Origin: Photobacterium profundum SS9
GTDB lineage: Bacteria; Pseudomonadota; Gammaproteobacteria; Enterobacterales; Vibrionaceae
Assembly (NCBI RefSeq): GCF_000196255.1
Contig: NC_006370.1
Coordinates: forward strand, 650,187 to 714,186
DNA: 64,000 nt
Direction: 5' to 3'
The notes under the pieces were generated by a model that worked only from the letters and a program-made list of their open reading frames with translations, was not told the DNA's origin and did no database searches. Below, one piece after another: positions 1-9,550 of this stretch (the stretch's first letter is position 1; the number at the start of each line of letters is the position of its first letter). The translations under genes and the position numbers were made by a program.

Positions 1-732
1 TTGGCATTAGACAAAGCAAAAGAATTCCCGGGCTTGAAAGGGATGGATCTTGCGAAAGTGGTAACAACGGCTGAAACATACCAGTGGAAGCAAGGTTCAT
101 GGACATTGCTTGATGGTTTGCCTGAAGCAAAAGATGACAGTGAACTGCCATACCACGTTGTTGCTTATGATTTCGGTGCTAAGCGTAATATCTTACGAAT
201 GTTAGTTGACCGTGGTTGTCGCTTAACGGTTGTGCCTGCTCAAACGTCGGCAGAAGACGTACTGGCGATGAATCCAGACGGCGTATTCTTGTCGAATGGC
301 CCTGGTGACCCTGAACCATGTACGTATGCGATTGAAGCTACTAAAACATTCCTTGATATAGGTTTACCGATTTTTGGTATCTGCCTTGGTCACCAAATTC
401 TTGCTCTGGCAAGTGGTGCGAAGACAGTAAAAATGAAGTTTGGTCACCACGGTGCTAACCACCCGGTAAAAGATATCGACCGTGATGTGGTAATGATCAC
501 GAGCCAGAACCACGGTTTTGCTGCTGACGAAGCAACATTGCCAGATACGCTACGTGCAACGCACAAATCACTGTTCGATGGTTCTCTTCAAGGTATCCAC
601 CGTACAGACAAGCCAGCATTCAGCTTTCAGGGACACCCTGAAGCGAGCCCTGGTCCAACGGATGCAGCACCATTGTTTGACCACTTTATCGAGTTAATTA
701 AGCTTTCTGTTAATGAAGCACGCAGCGCCTAA
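1..732 (+). CDS. carA: Carbamoyl-phosphate synthase small subunit, C-terminal part (cut by window edge)
   Basis: This is the glutaminase subunit of carbamoyl-phosphate synthase. It releases ammonia from glutamine and passes it to CarB, feeding pyrimidine and arginine synthesis in the cytoplasm. About 243 residues are visible; the E. coli protein has roughly 380, so the N-terminal third lies before base 1 and the TTG at base 1 is not a real start. The class I glutamine amidotransferase domain is complete: the nucleophile elbow GICLGHQ has Cys at visible residue 128, and [11 protein letters not shown] supplies the His212 and Glu214 pair. The end of the linker domain ([11 protein letters not shown]) is also visible. 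carB follows after 16 bases, so the two form one operon. Identification is firm. Confidence 0.97.
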   Translation: MALDKAKEFPGLKGMDLAKVVTTAETYQWKQGSWTLLDGLPEAKDDSELPYHVVAYDFGAKRNILRMLVDRGCRLTVVPAQTSAEDVLAMNPDGVFLSNGPGDPEPCTYAIEATKTFLDIGLPIFGICLGHQILALASGAKTVKMKFGHHGANHPVKDIDRDVVMITSQNHGFAADEATLPDTLRATHKSLFDGSLQGIHRTDKPAFSFQGHPEASPGPTDAAPLFDHFIELIKLSVNEARSA

Positions 733-748
733 GCCGGAGTAGTAAGAA

Positions 749-3700
749 ATGCCAAAACGTACTGACATAAAAAGTGTTCTGATTATAGGTGCTGGTCCGA
801 TTGTTATCGGTCAGGCATGTGAGTTTGACTATTCAGGTGCACAAGCTTGTAAAGCGCTGCGTGAAGAAGGTTACCGAGTTATTCTGGTTAACTCGAACCC
901 TGCAACGATTATGACTGACCCAGACATGGCCGATGCAACCTACATCGAGCCAATTCACTGGGAAGTTGTGCGTAACATCATAGCGAAAGAGCGCCCTGAT
1001 GCTGTACTGCCGACAATGGGGGGGCAGACTGCACTTAATTGTGCACTAGAACTTGAAAAACGCGGTGTACTAAAAGAATTCAATGTTGAAATGATTGGTG
1101 CTACAGCTGATGCAATTGACAAAGCTGAAGACCGTTCACGTTTTGACAAAGCAATGAAATCTATCGGTTTGGAGTGTCCTAATGCCGATACTGCCAAAAC
1201 AATGGAAGAAGCTTACAAAGTTCTCGATATGGTGGGTTTCCCTTGTATCATTCGTCCATCGTTTACGATGGGTGGTTCCGGTGGTGGTATCGCTTATAAC
1301 AAAGAAGAATTTGAAGAAATCTGTACTCGCGGTTTAGATCTTTCACCGACTAACGAATTGCTTATCGATGAATCGTTAATTGGCTGGAAAGAATACGAGA
1401 TGGAAGTGGTTCGTGACAAAAACGACAACTGTATCATCGTATGTGCGATTGAAAACTTTGATGCGATGGGTGTTCACACGGGTGACTCAATCACGGTTGC
1501 ACCAGCACAAACACTAACAGATAAAGAATACCAGTTGATGCGTAATGCATCGCTAGCGGTACTGCGTGAAATTGGTGTTGAAACGGGTGGTTCAAACGTA
1601 CAGTTTGGTATTAATCCGAAAGATGGCCGTATGGTTATCATCGAAATGAACCCACGCGTATCGCGCTCATCTGCGCTTGCTTCTAAAGCGACAGGTTTCC
1701 CAATTGCAAAAATTGCGGCGAAACTGGCGATTGGTTACACCCTTGATGAGCTAATGAACGACATCACGGGCGGTGCGACACCTGCATCATTTGAACCGAC
1801 TATTGATTATGTTGTAACGAAGCTTCCTCGCTTTAACTTTGAAAAGTTTGCGGGTGCTAATGACCGTCTAACAACACAGATGAAGTCTGTGGGTGAAGTG
1901 ATGGCGATTGGCCGTAATCTGCAGGAATCATTACAGAAAGCATTGCGTGGCTTAGAAGTTGGCGCAACAGGCTTTGATGAAATGGTTGACCTAGACGAAC
2001 CAAACGCAATGAGCAAGATTCGTCATGAACTGAAAGAACCAGGTGCCGAGCGTATTTGGTACATTGCCGATGCATTCCGTTCAGGCATGTCGGTTGATGG
2101 TGTACACAACTTAACGAATGTTGACCGTTGGTTTTTGGTGCAAATAGAAGACATCGTTAAAGATGAGCAAAAAGTGAAAGATAGCGGTTTTGCGGGTCTA
2201 AATGCCGTTGAACTACGTAAGCTAAAGCGTAAAGGTTTCTCTGATGAGCGTTTAGCGAAATTGCTCGGTGTTGCACAGAGTGAAATCCGTAAATTACGTG
2301 ATCAGCATGATATTCACCCAGTTTATAAGCGTGTTGATACTTGTGCGGCTGAATTCTCTTCTGATACGGCTTACATGTACTCTACATATGATGAAGAGTG
2401 TGAGGCACAGCCAACAGATAAAGATAAGATCATGATTCTGGGCGGTGGCCCTAACCGTATCGGTCAAGGTATTGAATTCGATTACTGTTGTGTACATGCA
2501 TCATTAGCACTACGTGAAGATGGTTATGAAACCATCATGGTTAACTGTAACCCTGAAACGGTTTCAACGGATTACGACACATCAGATCGTTTGTACTTTG
2601 AACCAGTAACACTAGAAGATGTGCTGGCTATTGTGCGTGTTGAAAAGCCAAAAGGCGTTATTGTTCAATACGGTGGTCAAACACCACTTAAACTGGCTCG
2701 TGAACTTGAAGCCGCTGGCGTACCAATTATTGGTACTAGCCCAGATGCTATCGACCGTGCAGAAGACCGTGAGCGTTTCCAGCAAGCGGTTGATCGTTTA
2801 GGTCTGTTACAGCCAGAGAATGCCACTGTTACAACAATGGAGCTGGCAATTGAAAAATCACGAATCATTGGTTTCCCATTAGTTGTGCGTCCATCGTATG
2901 TATTGGGTGGCCGTGCGATGGAAATCGTTTATGACGAGCAAGATCTTCGCCGTTACTTCAATGAAGCGGTAAGTGTTTCTAACGAATCACCAGTGCTGCT
3001 TGACCGTTTCCTTGATGATGCAGTTGAAGTCGATGTTGATGCTATTTGTGATGGCGAGCAAGTTGTTATCGGTGGCATCATGGAACACATTGAACAAGCG
3101 GGTGTTCACTCTGGTGACTCAGCATGTTCACTGCCGGCTTACACGCTAAGCAAAGAAATCCAAGATGTAATGCGTGAGCAAGTGAAAAAGCTAGCATTTG
3201 AACTCGGTGTTCGTGGTTTGATGAATACCCAGTTCGCAGTGAAAGATAACGAAGTTTACTTAATTGAAGTTAACCCTCGTGCTGCGCGTACTGTCCCATT
3301 TGTTTCGAAAGCAACAGGTGCACCGCTAGCGAAAATTGCTGCACGTGTAATGGTGGGTCAATCTCTTGAATCTCAAGGTTTCACCAAAGAAATCATTCCA
3401 CCGTATTACTCGGTTAAAGAAGTGGTTCTGCCATTCGACAAATTCCCAGGTGTTGATCCACTGTTAGGCCCAGAAATGCGCTCAACGGGTGAGGTTATGG
3501 GCTTTGGTGATACTTTCGCAGAAGCATTTGCTAAAGCTGATCTTGGTTGTGGTAAAGAGTATGAAGATGGTGGTCGTGCACTATTATCAGTACGTAATAA
3601 TGACAAGCAACGTGTTGTCGATTTAGCATCTAAGCTTATTAAGCTTGGTTACCAGCTAGATGCGACGCATGGTACTGCTGTGATTCTAGGTGAAGCGGGT

Positions 3701-3982
3701 ATTAACCCACGCCTAGTGAACAAGGTACACGAAGGTCGTCCTCATATTCTTGACCGTATCAAGAACAATGAATACAGCTATATTGTGAACACGGCAGAAG
3801 GTCGTCAAGCGATTGAAGACTCTAAAGTACTTCGTCGCGGTGCGTTAGCTGAAAAGGTGAATTACACCACTACGCTAAATGCTGCATTTGCAACGTGCAT
3901 GGCTCACACTGCCGATGACCGTGGCCACGTTACATCTTTGCAAGAGCTTCACGCTCGTATTAAGGATAATCATCACTATTAA
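749..3982 (+). CDS. carB: Carbamoyl-phosphate synthase large subunit
   Basis: The synthase subunit makes carbamoyl phosphate from bicarbonate, two ATP and the ammonia delivered by CarA. At 1077 residues it has the normal family length. Two homologous ATP-grasp halves are visible: the first begins near residue 8 with [20 protein letters not shown], the second near residue 558 with [20 protein letters not shown]. Each has a GGQT-type motif and an acidic metal-binding segment ([10 protein letters not shown] and [10 protein letters not shown]). The last 140 residues or so match the allosteric MGS-like domain that binds UMP and ornithine. The ATG follows a GGAG at the usual distance. A strong intrinsic terminator lies about 35 bases after the stop. 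Confidence 0.99.
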   Translation: MPKRTDIKSVLIIGAGPIVIGQACEFDYSGAQACKALREEGYRVILVNSNPATIMTDPDMADATYIEPIHWEVVRNIIAKERPDAVLPTMGGQTALNCALELEKRGVLKEFNVEMIGATADAIDKAEDRSRFDKAMKSIGLECPNADTAKTMEEAYKVLDMVGFPCIIRPSFTMGGSGGGIAYNKEEFEEICTRGLDLSPTNELLIDESLIGWKEYEMEVVRDKNDNCIIVCAIENFDAMGVHTGDSITVAPAQTLTDKEYQLMRNASLAVLREIGVETGGSNVQFGINPKDGRMVIIEMNPRVSRSSALASKATGFPIAKIAAKLAIGYTLDELMNDITGGATPASFEPTIDYVVTKLPRFNFEKFAGANDRLTTQMKSVGEVMAIGRNLQESLQKALRGLEVGATGFDEMVDLDEPNAMSKIRHELKEPGAERIWYIADAFRSGMSVDGVHNLTNVDRWFLVQIEDIVKDEQKVKDSGFAGLNAVELRKLKRKGFSDERLAKLLGVAQSEIRKLRDQHDIHPVYKRVDTCAAEFSSDTAYMYSTYDEECEAQPTDKDKIMILGGGPNRIGQGIEFDYCCVHASLALREDGYETIMVNCNPETVSTDYDTSDRLYFEPVTLEDVLAIVRVEKPKGVIVQYGGQTPLKLARELEAAGVPIIGTSPDAIDRAEDRERFQQAVDRLGLLQPENATVTTMELAIEKSRIIGFPLVVRPSYVLGGRAMEIVYDEQDLRRYFNEAVSVSNESPVLLDRFLDDAVEVDVDAICDGEQVVIGGIMEHIEQAGVHSGDSACSLPAYTLSKEIQDVMREQVKKLAFELGVRGLMNTQFAVKDNEVYLIEVNPRAARTVPFVSKATGAPLAKIAARVMVGQSLESQGFTKEIIPPYYSVKEVVLPFDKFPGVDPLLGPEMRSTGEVMGFGDTFAEAFAKADLGCGKEYEDGGRALLSVRNNDKQRVVDLASKLIKLGYQLDATHGTAVILGEAGINPRLVNKVHEGRPHILDRIKNNEYSYIVNTAEGRQAIEDSKVLRRGALAEKVNYTTTLNAAFATCMAHTADDRGHVTSLQELHARIKDNHHY

Positions 3983-4016
3983 GATGCAATCTTAACGGTA
4001 TATTGCTTATATTTTA

Positions 4017-4043
4017 GAAACCCACCTTTTGGTGGGTTTTTTA
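4017..4043 (+). terminator. Intrinsic terminator of carAB
   Basis: AACCCACC and GGTGGGTT pair around a TTTT loop and are followed by a run of T. It closes the carAB operon. Confidence 0.92.
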
Positions 4044-4111
4044 TATTCACGAATTAGGCAGGTAGGCGTGGTAACCATCACAATTTGTATCACTTTTAAC
4101 TCATATAGAGC

Positions 4112-4139
4112 TTGAACTCAGAATTGAATTGCGTACAAT
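4112..4139 (+). promoter_or_regulatory. Candidate sigma-70 promoter for the MgtE-like gene
   Basis: TTGAAC (4112-4117) and TACAAT (4134-4139) are separated by 16 bases. A start near 4146 would give a leader of roughly 366 bases before the transporter start codon. A strong ribosome-binding site and short ORF sit just inside that leader. Confidence 0.55.
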
Positions 4140-4178
4140 TACCGACGTCGCAACAAGCGGCAAGTTTTGGAGATTTCA

Positions 4179-4232
4179 ATGAACGATACCGACCATCCTC
4201 CGAGTATGAAGGTGGAAAATCAAACCCTTTAA
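4179..4232 (+). CDS. Putative 17-residue leader peptide upstream of the Mg2+ transporter gene
   Basis: A short ORF with an ATG six bases after GGAG (4169-4172) encodes MNDTDHPPSMKVENQTL. It lies about 30 bases after a predicted transcription start and 280 bases before the transporter gene. The N-terminus is acidic and carries two consecutive prolines. Segments of this kind are known in the E. coli MgtL leader peptide, where ribosomes become unstable at low Mg2+. The end of the ORF lies inside a potential stem (4188-4196 with 4232-4242). A second, stronger hairpin follows at 4252-4275. The role as a Mg2+-responsive leader is inferred; sequence alone does not show that the peptide is made. Confidence 0.45.
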   Translation: MNDTDHPPSMKVENQTL

Positions 4233-4251
4233 TGGTGTCGGTCTCCTATGT

Positions 4252-4275
4252 TTCCGATCCTGCCAGGGTTCGGAA
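4252..4275 (+). promoter_or_regulatory. Leader hairpin before the MgtE-like gene
   Basis: TTCCGA (4252-4257) pairs with TCGGAA (4270-4275), and an inner CCT/AGG stem closes a three-base loop. T-rich sequence follows, but without an unbroken T run, so it could be an attenuator arm or a pause/Rho element. The stretch 4276-4511 shows no other clear element. Confidence 0.4.
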
Positions 4276-4511
4276 TAGCTTGTCCTTATTTGTATATTTT
4301 CTTTTATACCCAATCTGACAATATTCCCTCGATTTTCTTCCTTTATTCTCAATGTTGAATTATGTCAATAAGTCGTAAATGACAGGCATTTTGCTGTTGT
4401 TTGTAGCGCTATTATTTAGTGTTACAGCAAAGAGTAAAAAGCACGTTTACCTTGTATCGTGGCAAAATTTTGATGGTCGTTACTGTAACTATGCCAATCG
4501 GGAGATTCGCC

Positions 4512-5360
4512 ATGGCGGTAATGAACTATGCAGCAGATGCTGTAACGGAAAACTATGGTCAGAATGATATTCTGGCTGCACGAAATGCATTTTTAAAATA
4601 TACTTTTGATGAACAAGCAAAATTATTGGTTGTGATGCCAATAACAGAAGCCATTGCTGTGCTCCATGAGTGCCCGCTACGTCATGTCCAAAACCTACTT
4701 GATCGGCTAGATGAGCTGGGTGAAGAAGTGCGTATGCGCCACTTAGCGAGTGGGCTTGGTTTACTGTGCTCTGAAGCTGAGCCTGCTGGCCATTATCTGA
4801 AAAACAGTGTGATGAGCCATGTACGTGAGCGTATCGGTTGGATTGTGGGGTTGGCTTTACTCGGTATTGTTTCCGGTTTAATTATCTCTCATTATGAAGA
4901 TACATTAAGCCAGCTAGTATTACTCGCCATCTATATGCCTGTTATTGCGGCTGCTGGTGGTAATACTGGCTCGCAAGCAGCAACCTTAGTGGTAAGGGCG
5001 CTCGCGATGGAAGAGATACGGTGTAAAGACTGGCTACTCGTATTGTGGAAAGAATTTCGCGTATCAATCATCATGGCTAGCGTATTAGCCGCGGTGATTA
5101 TGGGGCGTGTGATGATGTTCAGCGATAGCAGCTCGTTGCCTGCAGGTATGAACCTAGAAGATATAGCAATGGCAATTGGCATGGCAATCTCGCTTCAGGT
5201 TGTATTATCAACGAGTGTCGGTGGTGTACTGCCAATGGTGGCACGGGCATGCCGGTTAGATCCTGCTGTATTGGTTAGCCCGGTATTGGCCTCTGTGGTC
5301 GACATCACCGGTATGATGATTTACTTTACCACCGTCAATTGGATGCTTGGATTATCGTAG
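4512..5360 (+). CDS. Short MgtE/SLC41-type magnesium transporter without CBS domains
   Basis: This is an inner-membrane divalent cation channel or transporter, most likely for Mg2+. The C-terminal 180 residues match the MgtE membrane domain: five hydrophobic segments, the signature GGNTGSQAATLVVRAL, and the late motif PAVLVSPVLASVVDITGMMIYF. The N-terminal 100 residues are helical and resemble a reduced MgtE N domain; the CBS pair that gates classical MgtE is missing, giving about 282 residues instead of about 450. The ATG at 4512 has a GGAG seven bases upstream; an in-frame ATG-like start at 4419 lacks such a site. A monocistronic layout with a long leader suggests control in the leader. A terminator follows directly. 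Exact substrate is inferred from family. Confidence 0.82.
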   Translation: MAVMNYAADAVTENYGQNDILAARNAFLKYTFDEQAKLLVVMPITEAIAVLHECPLRHVQNLLDRLDELGEEVRMRHLASGLGLLCSEAEPAGHYLKNSVMSHVRERIGWIVGLALLGIVSGLIISHYEDTLSQLVLLAIYMPVIAAAGGNTGSQAATLVVRALAMEEIRCKDWLLVLWKEFRVSIIMASVLAAVIMGRVMMFSDSSSLPAGMNLEDIAMAIGMAISLQVVLSTSVGGVLPMVARACRLDPAVLVSPVLASVVDITGMMIYFTTVNWMLGLS

Positions 5361-5382
5361 CATTAAGCTAGAAATCATAACG

Positions 5383-5424
5383 AAAGCCCTAACGTATTCG
5401 ATACGTTAGGGCTTTGTTTTTTTT
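5383..5424 (+). terminator. Intrinsic terminator of the MgtE-like gene
   Basis: A perfect 15-bp stem (5383-5397 with 5401-5415) around TCG is followed by a T-rich tract. It also separates this gene from the convergent dacB. Confidence 0.92.
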
Positions 5425-5460
5425 AATTGATAACTAGAGTTGTAGGTTATCTAAGATCTC

Positions 5461-6867
5461 TTAATATTCGTTATAAATGCTTAGATATAAGGCTTTTTCA
5501 AATTCAGTGATGGGTGGCGTGGTAGGTTTATCATTCATCGAGTTGTCGGGTGGAAAATAGTTATTTACCAATTGGACAAACAACAGTGCTTTACCTGATT
5601 GAGTCTTAATCATTCCTGCTAGATTGTAACTGCCATATAACGATCCACTTTTGGCGACCATATTGCCCTTCAGTGGCGCTTGGCGAAGACTTTGTCGGTA
5701 AAGTAACGTGCCACTTTCTCCTGATACTGGCATGTTTTTCAGTAAACCCAGTGAAGGGTTGTTATAGAGGTGAGTGATCACTTGCATCAGTGAGCTTGCT
5801 TTTATGCGGTTATTACGCGATAAGCCTGAACCATCGACCATAACAGTATCTGTTAAGTCGATATTGGCTTGTTCTTGTAAAATGGCTTTGATTGCTGCCA
5901 CGCCATTGTTGAATGTGCCTGCTTGTTTAAAGTATTCACGTCCTAATGTTTTGGTTAAGTTATCAGCGATTAAGTTGTCTGATTTCTTCAGCATAATATC
6001 GATCAGTTCCGACAGCGGTGCCGATTGATGACGTGCAATGCGTTTACCTTTTATATTGTCATTTCGTAGAATTTTGCCTTTTAGCTGGATACCCGTACGT
6101 TTTAATTCCTGCTGAATCACTGCAGCGGTATAGGCTTCGGTATTTTGCACGGCAAAGTTTAACGGCAGTGGTTTCTTACTTTGTGGTAAACAGCCACTTA
6201 GTTGATAGTTGTTACTCGGATTTGCAACTAATTCTAATTCGCAGTGTTGTTGTTTTTGTTGTTCTTTTGTCACTATAAGCGCATTCGTTGTCGCTTTAAT
6301 CGGCTGGTGACTGGGAATGTTAATACGCGTTTTCTGACCGTTAGCTTTATTACTGTATAAAGCGCCTTGTACACAGTTGTGTTCAAGTGTAATGCTGCTT
6401 GATGGCGCACTGTAGCAAACGCCTAGAATATCCCATGGCCAGCCAGCTGCGCGCTCATAACCGGAGAAAGCATTGCCGTTTAGGTATAGGTTACCTTTAA
6501 TCGTTGAAAGATTATTCTTTTTCAGTGTTTTCAGCAGTGAGGCGAGTTCAGTACGGGATAGTGTTGGATCGCCATTAAAGCGAAGAACCACATTGTTAGT
6601 ACTCACTTCAAGATCGGTATTAAAGCGGTAGTTGTCATCAAGATAGAGCTTAGCGGCAAGCGCGGTGATCACTTTCTGTGTACTGGCAGGGGCTTGTAAT
6701 TGCTCTGTACGCTGAGAATAAAGTACCTGATTGGTTGCAGGGTCAACGATCATTAATGCTAAATCGTGCCCGTTAGGCAGTTTATTGATGGCGGCTTGGG
6801 GATTGAACGCAGCCAGTGAAGGCAGACTCATAACGAGCAGTGACAGTGATAAGATTTTTTTAAACAT
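5461..6867 (-). CDS. dacB: D-alanyl-D-alanine carboxypeptidase/endopeptidase (PBP4 type)
   Basis: A periplasmic class C penicillin-binding protein that trims peptidoglycan peptides and cleaves cross-links. A Sec signal peptide ends near residue 20 (SLPSLAA). The three active-site motifs of the family are present: STQK (Ser62, Lys65), SDN in KKSDNLIADNL, and KSG in VAKSGSLYGS. Length (468 residues from the chosen start) agrees with E. coli DacB, including the large insert between the first two motifs. The ATG at 6867 is preferred to an upstream TTG at 6879 because it starts directly before the lysine-rich signal sequence. It is separated from the upstream porin by a terminator and appears to be transcribed alone. 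Confidence 0.95.
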   Translation of the reverse strand: MFKKILSLSLLVMSLPSLAAFNPQAAINKLPNGHDLALMIVDPATNQVLYSQRTEQLQAPASTQKVITALAAKLYLDDNYRFNTDLEVSTNNVVLRFNGDPTLSRTELASLLKTLKKNNLSTIKGNLYLNGNAFSGYERAAGWPWDILGVCYSAPSSSITLEHNCVQGALYSNKANGQKTRINIPSHQPIKATTNALIVTKEQQKQQHCELELVANPSNNYQLSGCLPQSKKPLPLNFAVQNTEAYTAAVIQQELKRTGIQLKGKILRNDNIKGKRIARHQSAPLSELIDIMLKKSDNLIADNLTKTLGREYFKQAGTFNNGVAAIKAILQEQANIDLTDTVMVDGSGLSRNNRIKASSLMQVITHLYNNPSLGLLKNMPVSGESGTLLYRQSLRQAPLKGNMVAKSGSLYGSYNLAGMIKTQSGKALLFVQLVNNYFPPDNSMNDKPTTPPITEFEKALYLSIYNEY

Positions 6868-6921
6868 GAGTATGCACAATTATCTGAAAAGAATAGTGCT
6901 AATCATATAGTAGATAAACAT

Positions 6922-6954
6922 AAAAAAACGCAGATCTTACGATCTGCGTTTTTT
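6922..6954 (-). terminator. Terminator of the porin gene
   Basis: ACGCAGATC and GATCTGCGT pair around TTAC and are flanked by A and T runs, so it can work in both directions. It lies between the porin stop and dacB. Confidence 0.92.
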
Positions 6955-6992
6955 AAAAGTATCAGCGTTAAGCTTAACTAATCCAAGTGGGA

Positions 6993-8018
6993 TTAGAAGT
7001 CGTAACGTGCACCAAGAACGAACTCATCTGAAGCTTGTGCTTTAGTAGTTGAGCTATTAGCATCAAGTAGGTTGAACTTGTAAGATGCGTAAGTACGGAA
7101 GTTCTTGTTGAAGTAGTAAGTACCGTCAATAGCGATAGAATCTCTAAGGTCAGATGCATCGCCTGACGCGTTAGAATCTTCTAGGAAGTTGTAAGTAGTA
7201 ATGAATACTGCTTTACCGTATGTGTAAGCTGCTGCGAATTCGTAACCAGTAGACTCATCGATTAGATCGTTGTTAACTACAGTGTTACGTGAATCTTGGT
7301 AAAGACCAGAGAAGTAGAAATCGCTGATTGTGTAAGAGATAGCACCGAACGCTTGCTTACCAGTTTTGTCTTCGTTACCGTTCTTAGAGCTTTGACCATC
7401 TTGCTCGCCGTAGCCAGCACCAAAGCCTAGACCCATATCCATAGCGTACATTGCTGCAGCAGAGTAACCTTCGTTCTCGTCGCTACCGCCAAATACATAG
7501 TTCGCTTTAACTGTTAGGTTGTCGCCATTAAGGTCGAAAGAACCTACGTAGCTAAGGTTGTTGTCTGTACGGTCAGCTGCAGCAAGTTTGTTACCTGCTT
7601 CGTTACCGTGGTAAGCCATGATATCGGTAAAGTCAGTTAGCATACCTAGAGAGCCGTCAGCTTTACCGTATACTAGCTGACCGTATTGGCTACCAACACC
7701 TGCGTATGCGTAACGAGTTTCGTCGTTGTCGCTGTCAGCGCTGCTGAATTCTTTTTCAAAGAAACCAACACCGTAGAAATCTTCAGTGATGTCTGTTTTA
7801 CCAGCAACGTTAATACGTACGCGGCTCTTGTCCGACACTTCGCTGCTTGCTGTGTTTGTCACATTCTCATCTTTGTTGACGTCAGCTAGTACTGCACGTG
7901 CTTCAAAACGACCGCCAACTGCTAGGCTAGATGTTTCGTCTGAGTAAACTTCTGCCGCTGTTGCTACAGAAGAGATAGATGCTGCTGCTACTGCTAGAGC
8001 AATCAGTTTCTTGTTCAT
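6993..8018 (-). CDS. General outer-membrane porin (OmpU/OmpH/OmpL-like)
   Basis: A 341-residue trimeric-porin-type beta-barrel of the outer membrane that lets small hydrophilic solutes pass. It has a typical signal peptide (MNKKLIALAVAAASISSVATA, cleaved before AEVYSDE), alternating amphipathic strands rich in Gly, Tyr and Asp, and the C-terminal Phe of BAM substrates (LGARYDF). The N-terminal block with GGRFEARA and SRVRINVAGK is characteristic of the Vibrio/Photobacterium porins. The start has an AAGGA site six bases upstream. In Photobacterium and Vibrio such porins are often ToxR-controlled, but I could not identify a ToxR site here. Which named porin it corresponds to cannot be settled from the sequence alone. 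Confidence 0.93.
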   Translation of the reverse strand: MNKKLIALAVAAASISSVATAAEVYSDETSSLAVGGRFEARAVLADVNKDENVTNTASSEVSDKSRVRINVAGKTDITEDFYGVGFFEKEFSSADSDNDETRYAYAGVGSQYGQLVYGKADGSLGMLTDFTDIMAYHGNEAGNKLAAADRTDNNLSYVGSFDLNGDNLTVKANYVFGGSDENEGYSAAAMYAMDMGLGFGAGYGEQDGQSSKNGNEDKTGKQAFGAISYTISDFYFSGLYQDSRNTVVNNDLIDESTGYEFAAAYTYGKAVFITTYNFLEDSNASGDASDLRDSIAIDGTYYFNKNFRTYASYKFNLLDANSSTTKAQASDEFVLGARYDF

Positions 8019-8430
8019 TGCCGAATCCTTTTTAAAATTATTTTATTTATGTACATTTAAGTTCTAAATGCATGGCGTTCTTTTTACTTGTCTATTTTGG
8101 TTTTTGTTAGTAAAAAAAACTGAAAAATACTACATGGGGATAATCTGAGAACTATATTTGTATTTATCCTTTTATTTATCAGTGTCTTATTTAATTGTAA
8201 AAAAGTTCGATGTCACCACGTTGATTTAGCTGTATTTAGAAGTCTGTTGATATTTTTTCTGGTGTTTAAAATGTTACGGTTAACTAAATTGTGAGGTTTA
8301 ACACATCTTTATGCTGCTTGGTTGTGTTACAGGCTGACTTTTGTAAGAGTTCAGTAATAATGACTTTCGAAGGTGATCTCTTTGCCATCTTTGTTTAAAA
8401 TGACAGTAACCCTTTAAACCCTGCTGGTTC
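8019..8430. other. AT-rich divergent intergenic region between the porin gene and greA
   Basis: No ORF with a ribosome-binding site is seen. The region is strongly AT-rich and must hold the porin promoter (minus strand) and the greA promoter (plus strand). I cannot assign hexamers with confidence. Confidence 0.6.
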
Positions 8431-8455
8431 AGCCAATGCTGGTCTGGCTTTTTTT
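8431..8455 (+). terminator. Leader terminator upstream of greA
   Basis: AGCCA and TGGCT pair around a nine-base loop and run into seven T residues, about 50 bases before the greA start codon. The stem is short, so partial readthrough is expected. E. coli greA has a comparable leader terminator that releases the small RNA GraL; a similar role here is inferred. Confidence 0.5.
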
Positions 8456-8503
8456 ACCCTAAGAGTAACGAGCGTCTTGGGGTGTACTGAGGTAGTAATA
8501 TTT

Positions 8504-8977
8504 ATGGAAAAGGTTCCAATGACTGTGCGTGGTGAACAAACCCTACGTGAAGAACTGGAGATACTGTTAAAGCGTCGCCCTATTATTTCAAAGGCGATTG
8601 GTGAAGCTCGTGAATTGGGGGACTTAAAAGAGAATGCTGAGTATCACGCTGCGCGTGAGGAACAAGGTATTTGTGAAGCACAGATTCGAGATATCGAATA
8701 TAAGCTTTCTGTATCTCAGGTTATTGATGTCACTAAAATGGAAAATACCGGCAAAGTGATTTTTGGTACGACTGTTAAGCTTATTGATATTAATACTGAT
8801 GATGAATTGACGTATTGTATCGTTGGTGATGACGAAGCCGATATTAAGAAAAACCTGATTTCCGTTAACTCGCCGATTGCTCGTGGGTTAATCGGTAAGC
8901 TTGAAGGTGATGAAGTGTCTATTCATACACCGGGTGGTGTTAAAGAATTTGAAATCGAGCAAGTTCAATATCTTTGA
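8504..8977 (+). CDS. greA: Transcription elongation factor GreA
   Basis: GreA enters the secondary channel of RNA polymerase and stimulates cleavage of backtracked RNA. The 157-residue product has the N-terminal coiled-coil hairpin with the acidic tip [10 protein letters not shown] (Asp40 and Glu43, which coordinate catalytic Mg2+) and the C-terminal FKBP-like domain ([23 protein letters not shown]), and it matches E. coli GreA in length. The ATG at 8504 lies eight bases after GAGGTAG; a TTG at 8477 in the same frame has no such site. The gene stands alone, preceded by a leader terminator and followed by a bidirectional terminator shared with yhbY. Confidence 0.97.
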   Translation: MEKVPMTVRGEQTLREELEILLKRRPIISKAIGEARELGDLKENAEYHAAREEQGICEAQIRDIEYKLSVSQVIDVTKMENTGKVIFGTTVKLIDINTDDELTYCIVGDDEADIKKNLISVNSPIARGLIGKLEGDEVSIHTPGGVKEFEIEQVQYL

Positions 8978-9088
8978 TTGATAGCGGTTTGAGCAATAAA
9001 GGCTGTAATGAAATTTAACTGTTAGCAAATGTTACTTTTGAACGGTTATTTACAGCGTAGATGTTACAATCTCAAAATGAGTAGATGT

Positions 9089-9116
9089 AAAAAAGGCCGC
9101 ATTGGCGGCCTTTTTT
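9089..9116. terminator. Bidirectional terminator between greA and yhbY
   Basis: GGCCGC and GCGGCC pair around ATTG with flanking A and T runs. Its T run overlaps the yhbY stop codon (9115-9117) on the other strand. Confidence 0.92.
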
Positions 9117-9411
9117 ATTTGCGAGGAAGTTCGATTTTTCGTTCTTCCGTTTGACGGTAAAGAACGAGTGTTTTACCTATTAGTTGAACTTTTTCCGCTT
9201 TCGTTTCGCGAATGATTGCATCAACGATCAATATTTTGGTTTCGCGGTCTTCAGTAGCAACCTTGATTTTGATTAGCTCATGGTGATTAAGCGCAATTTC
9301 GATTTCAGCGATTACTGCTTCAGTTAAACCGTTTGAACCCATAAGAACAACAGGTTTTAGATTATGAGCAAGGCCTTTAAGGTGTTGCTTCTGTTTGGTG
9401 CTTAGATTCAT
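9115..9411 (-). CDS. yhbY: Ribosome assembly RNA-binding protein YhbY
   Basis: A 98-residue CRM-domain protein that associates with pre-50S particles during large-subunit assembly. The start MNLSTKQKQHLKGLAH and the loop LMGSNGLTE (the GxxG RNA-binding loop of CRM domains) are nearly identical to E. coli YhbY. The ATG at 9411 gives the family length; the longer frame reaching 9447 adds residues without counterpart in the family. It is divergent from rlmE, another 50S-assembly factor, as in enterobacteria. Confidence 0.95.
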   Translation of the reverse strand: MNLSTKQKQHLKGLAHNLKPVVLMGSNGLTEAVIAEIEIALNHHELIKIKVATEDRETKILIVDAIIRETKAEKVQLIGKTLVLYRQTEERKIELPRK

Positions 9412-9550
9412 GATGACTCTATTTTTGTGAATTAGGGTTGAAAACACGACATTCTAACGCCATCTAGTCTAGAAGACTAATTTGTTTAGTATACGCAGAA
9501 CATTTTCAACGCAGTATACTTGATAAATACATCAACTCATTAGGTTTAGT

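Noticed and set aside
4112..4318. 68-codon ORF upstream of the MgtE-like gene
   Set aside because: Starts at a TTG that coincides with the -35 hexamer and has no ribosome-binding site; the 17-codon ORF in another frame fits the leader better.
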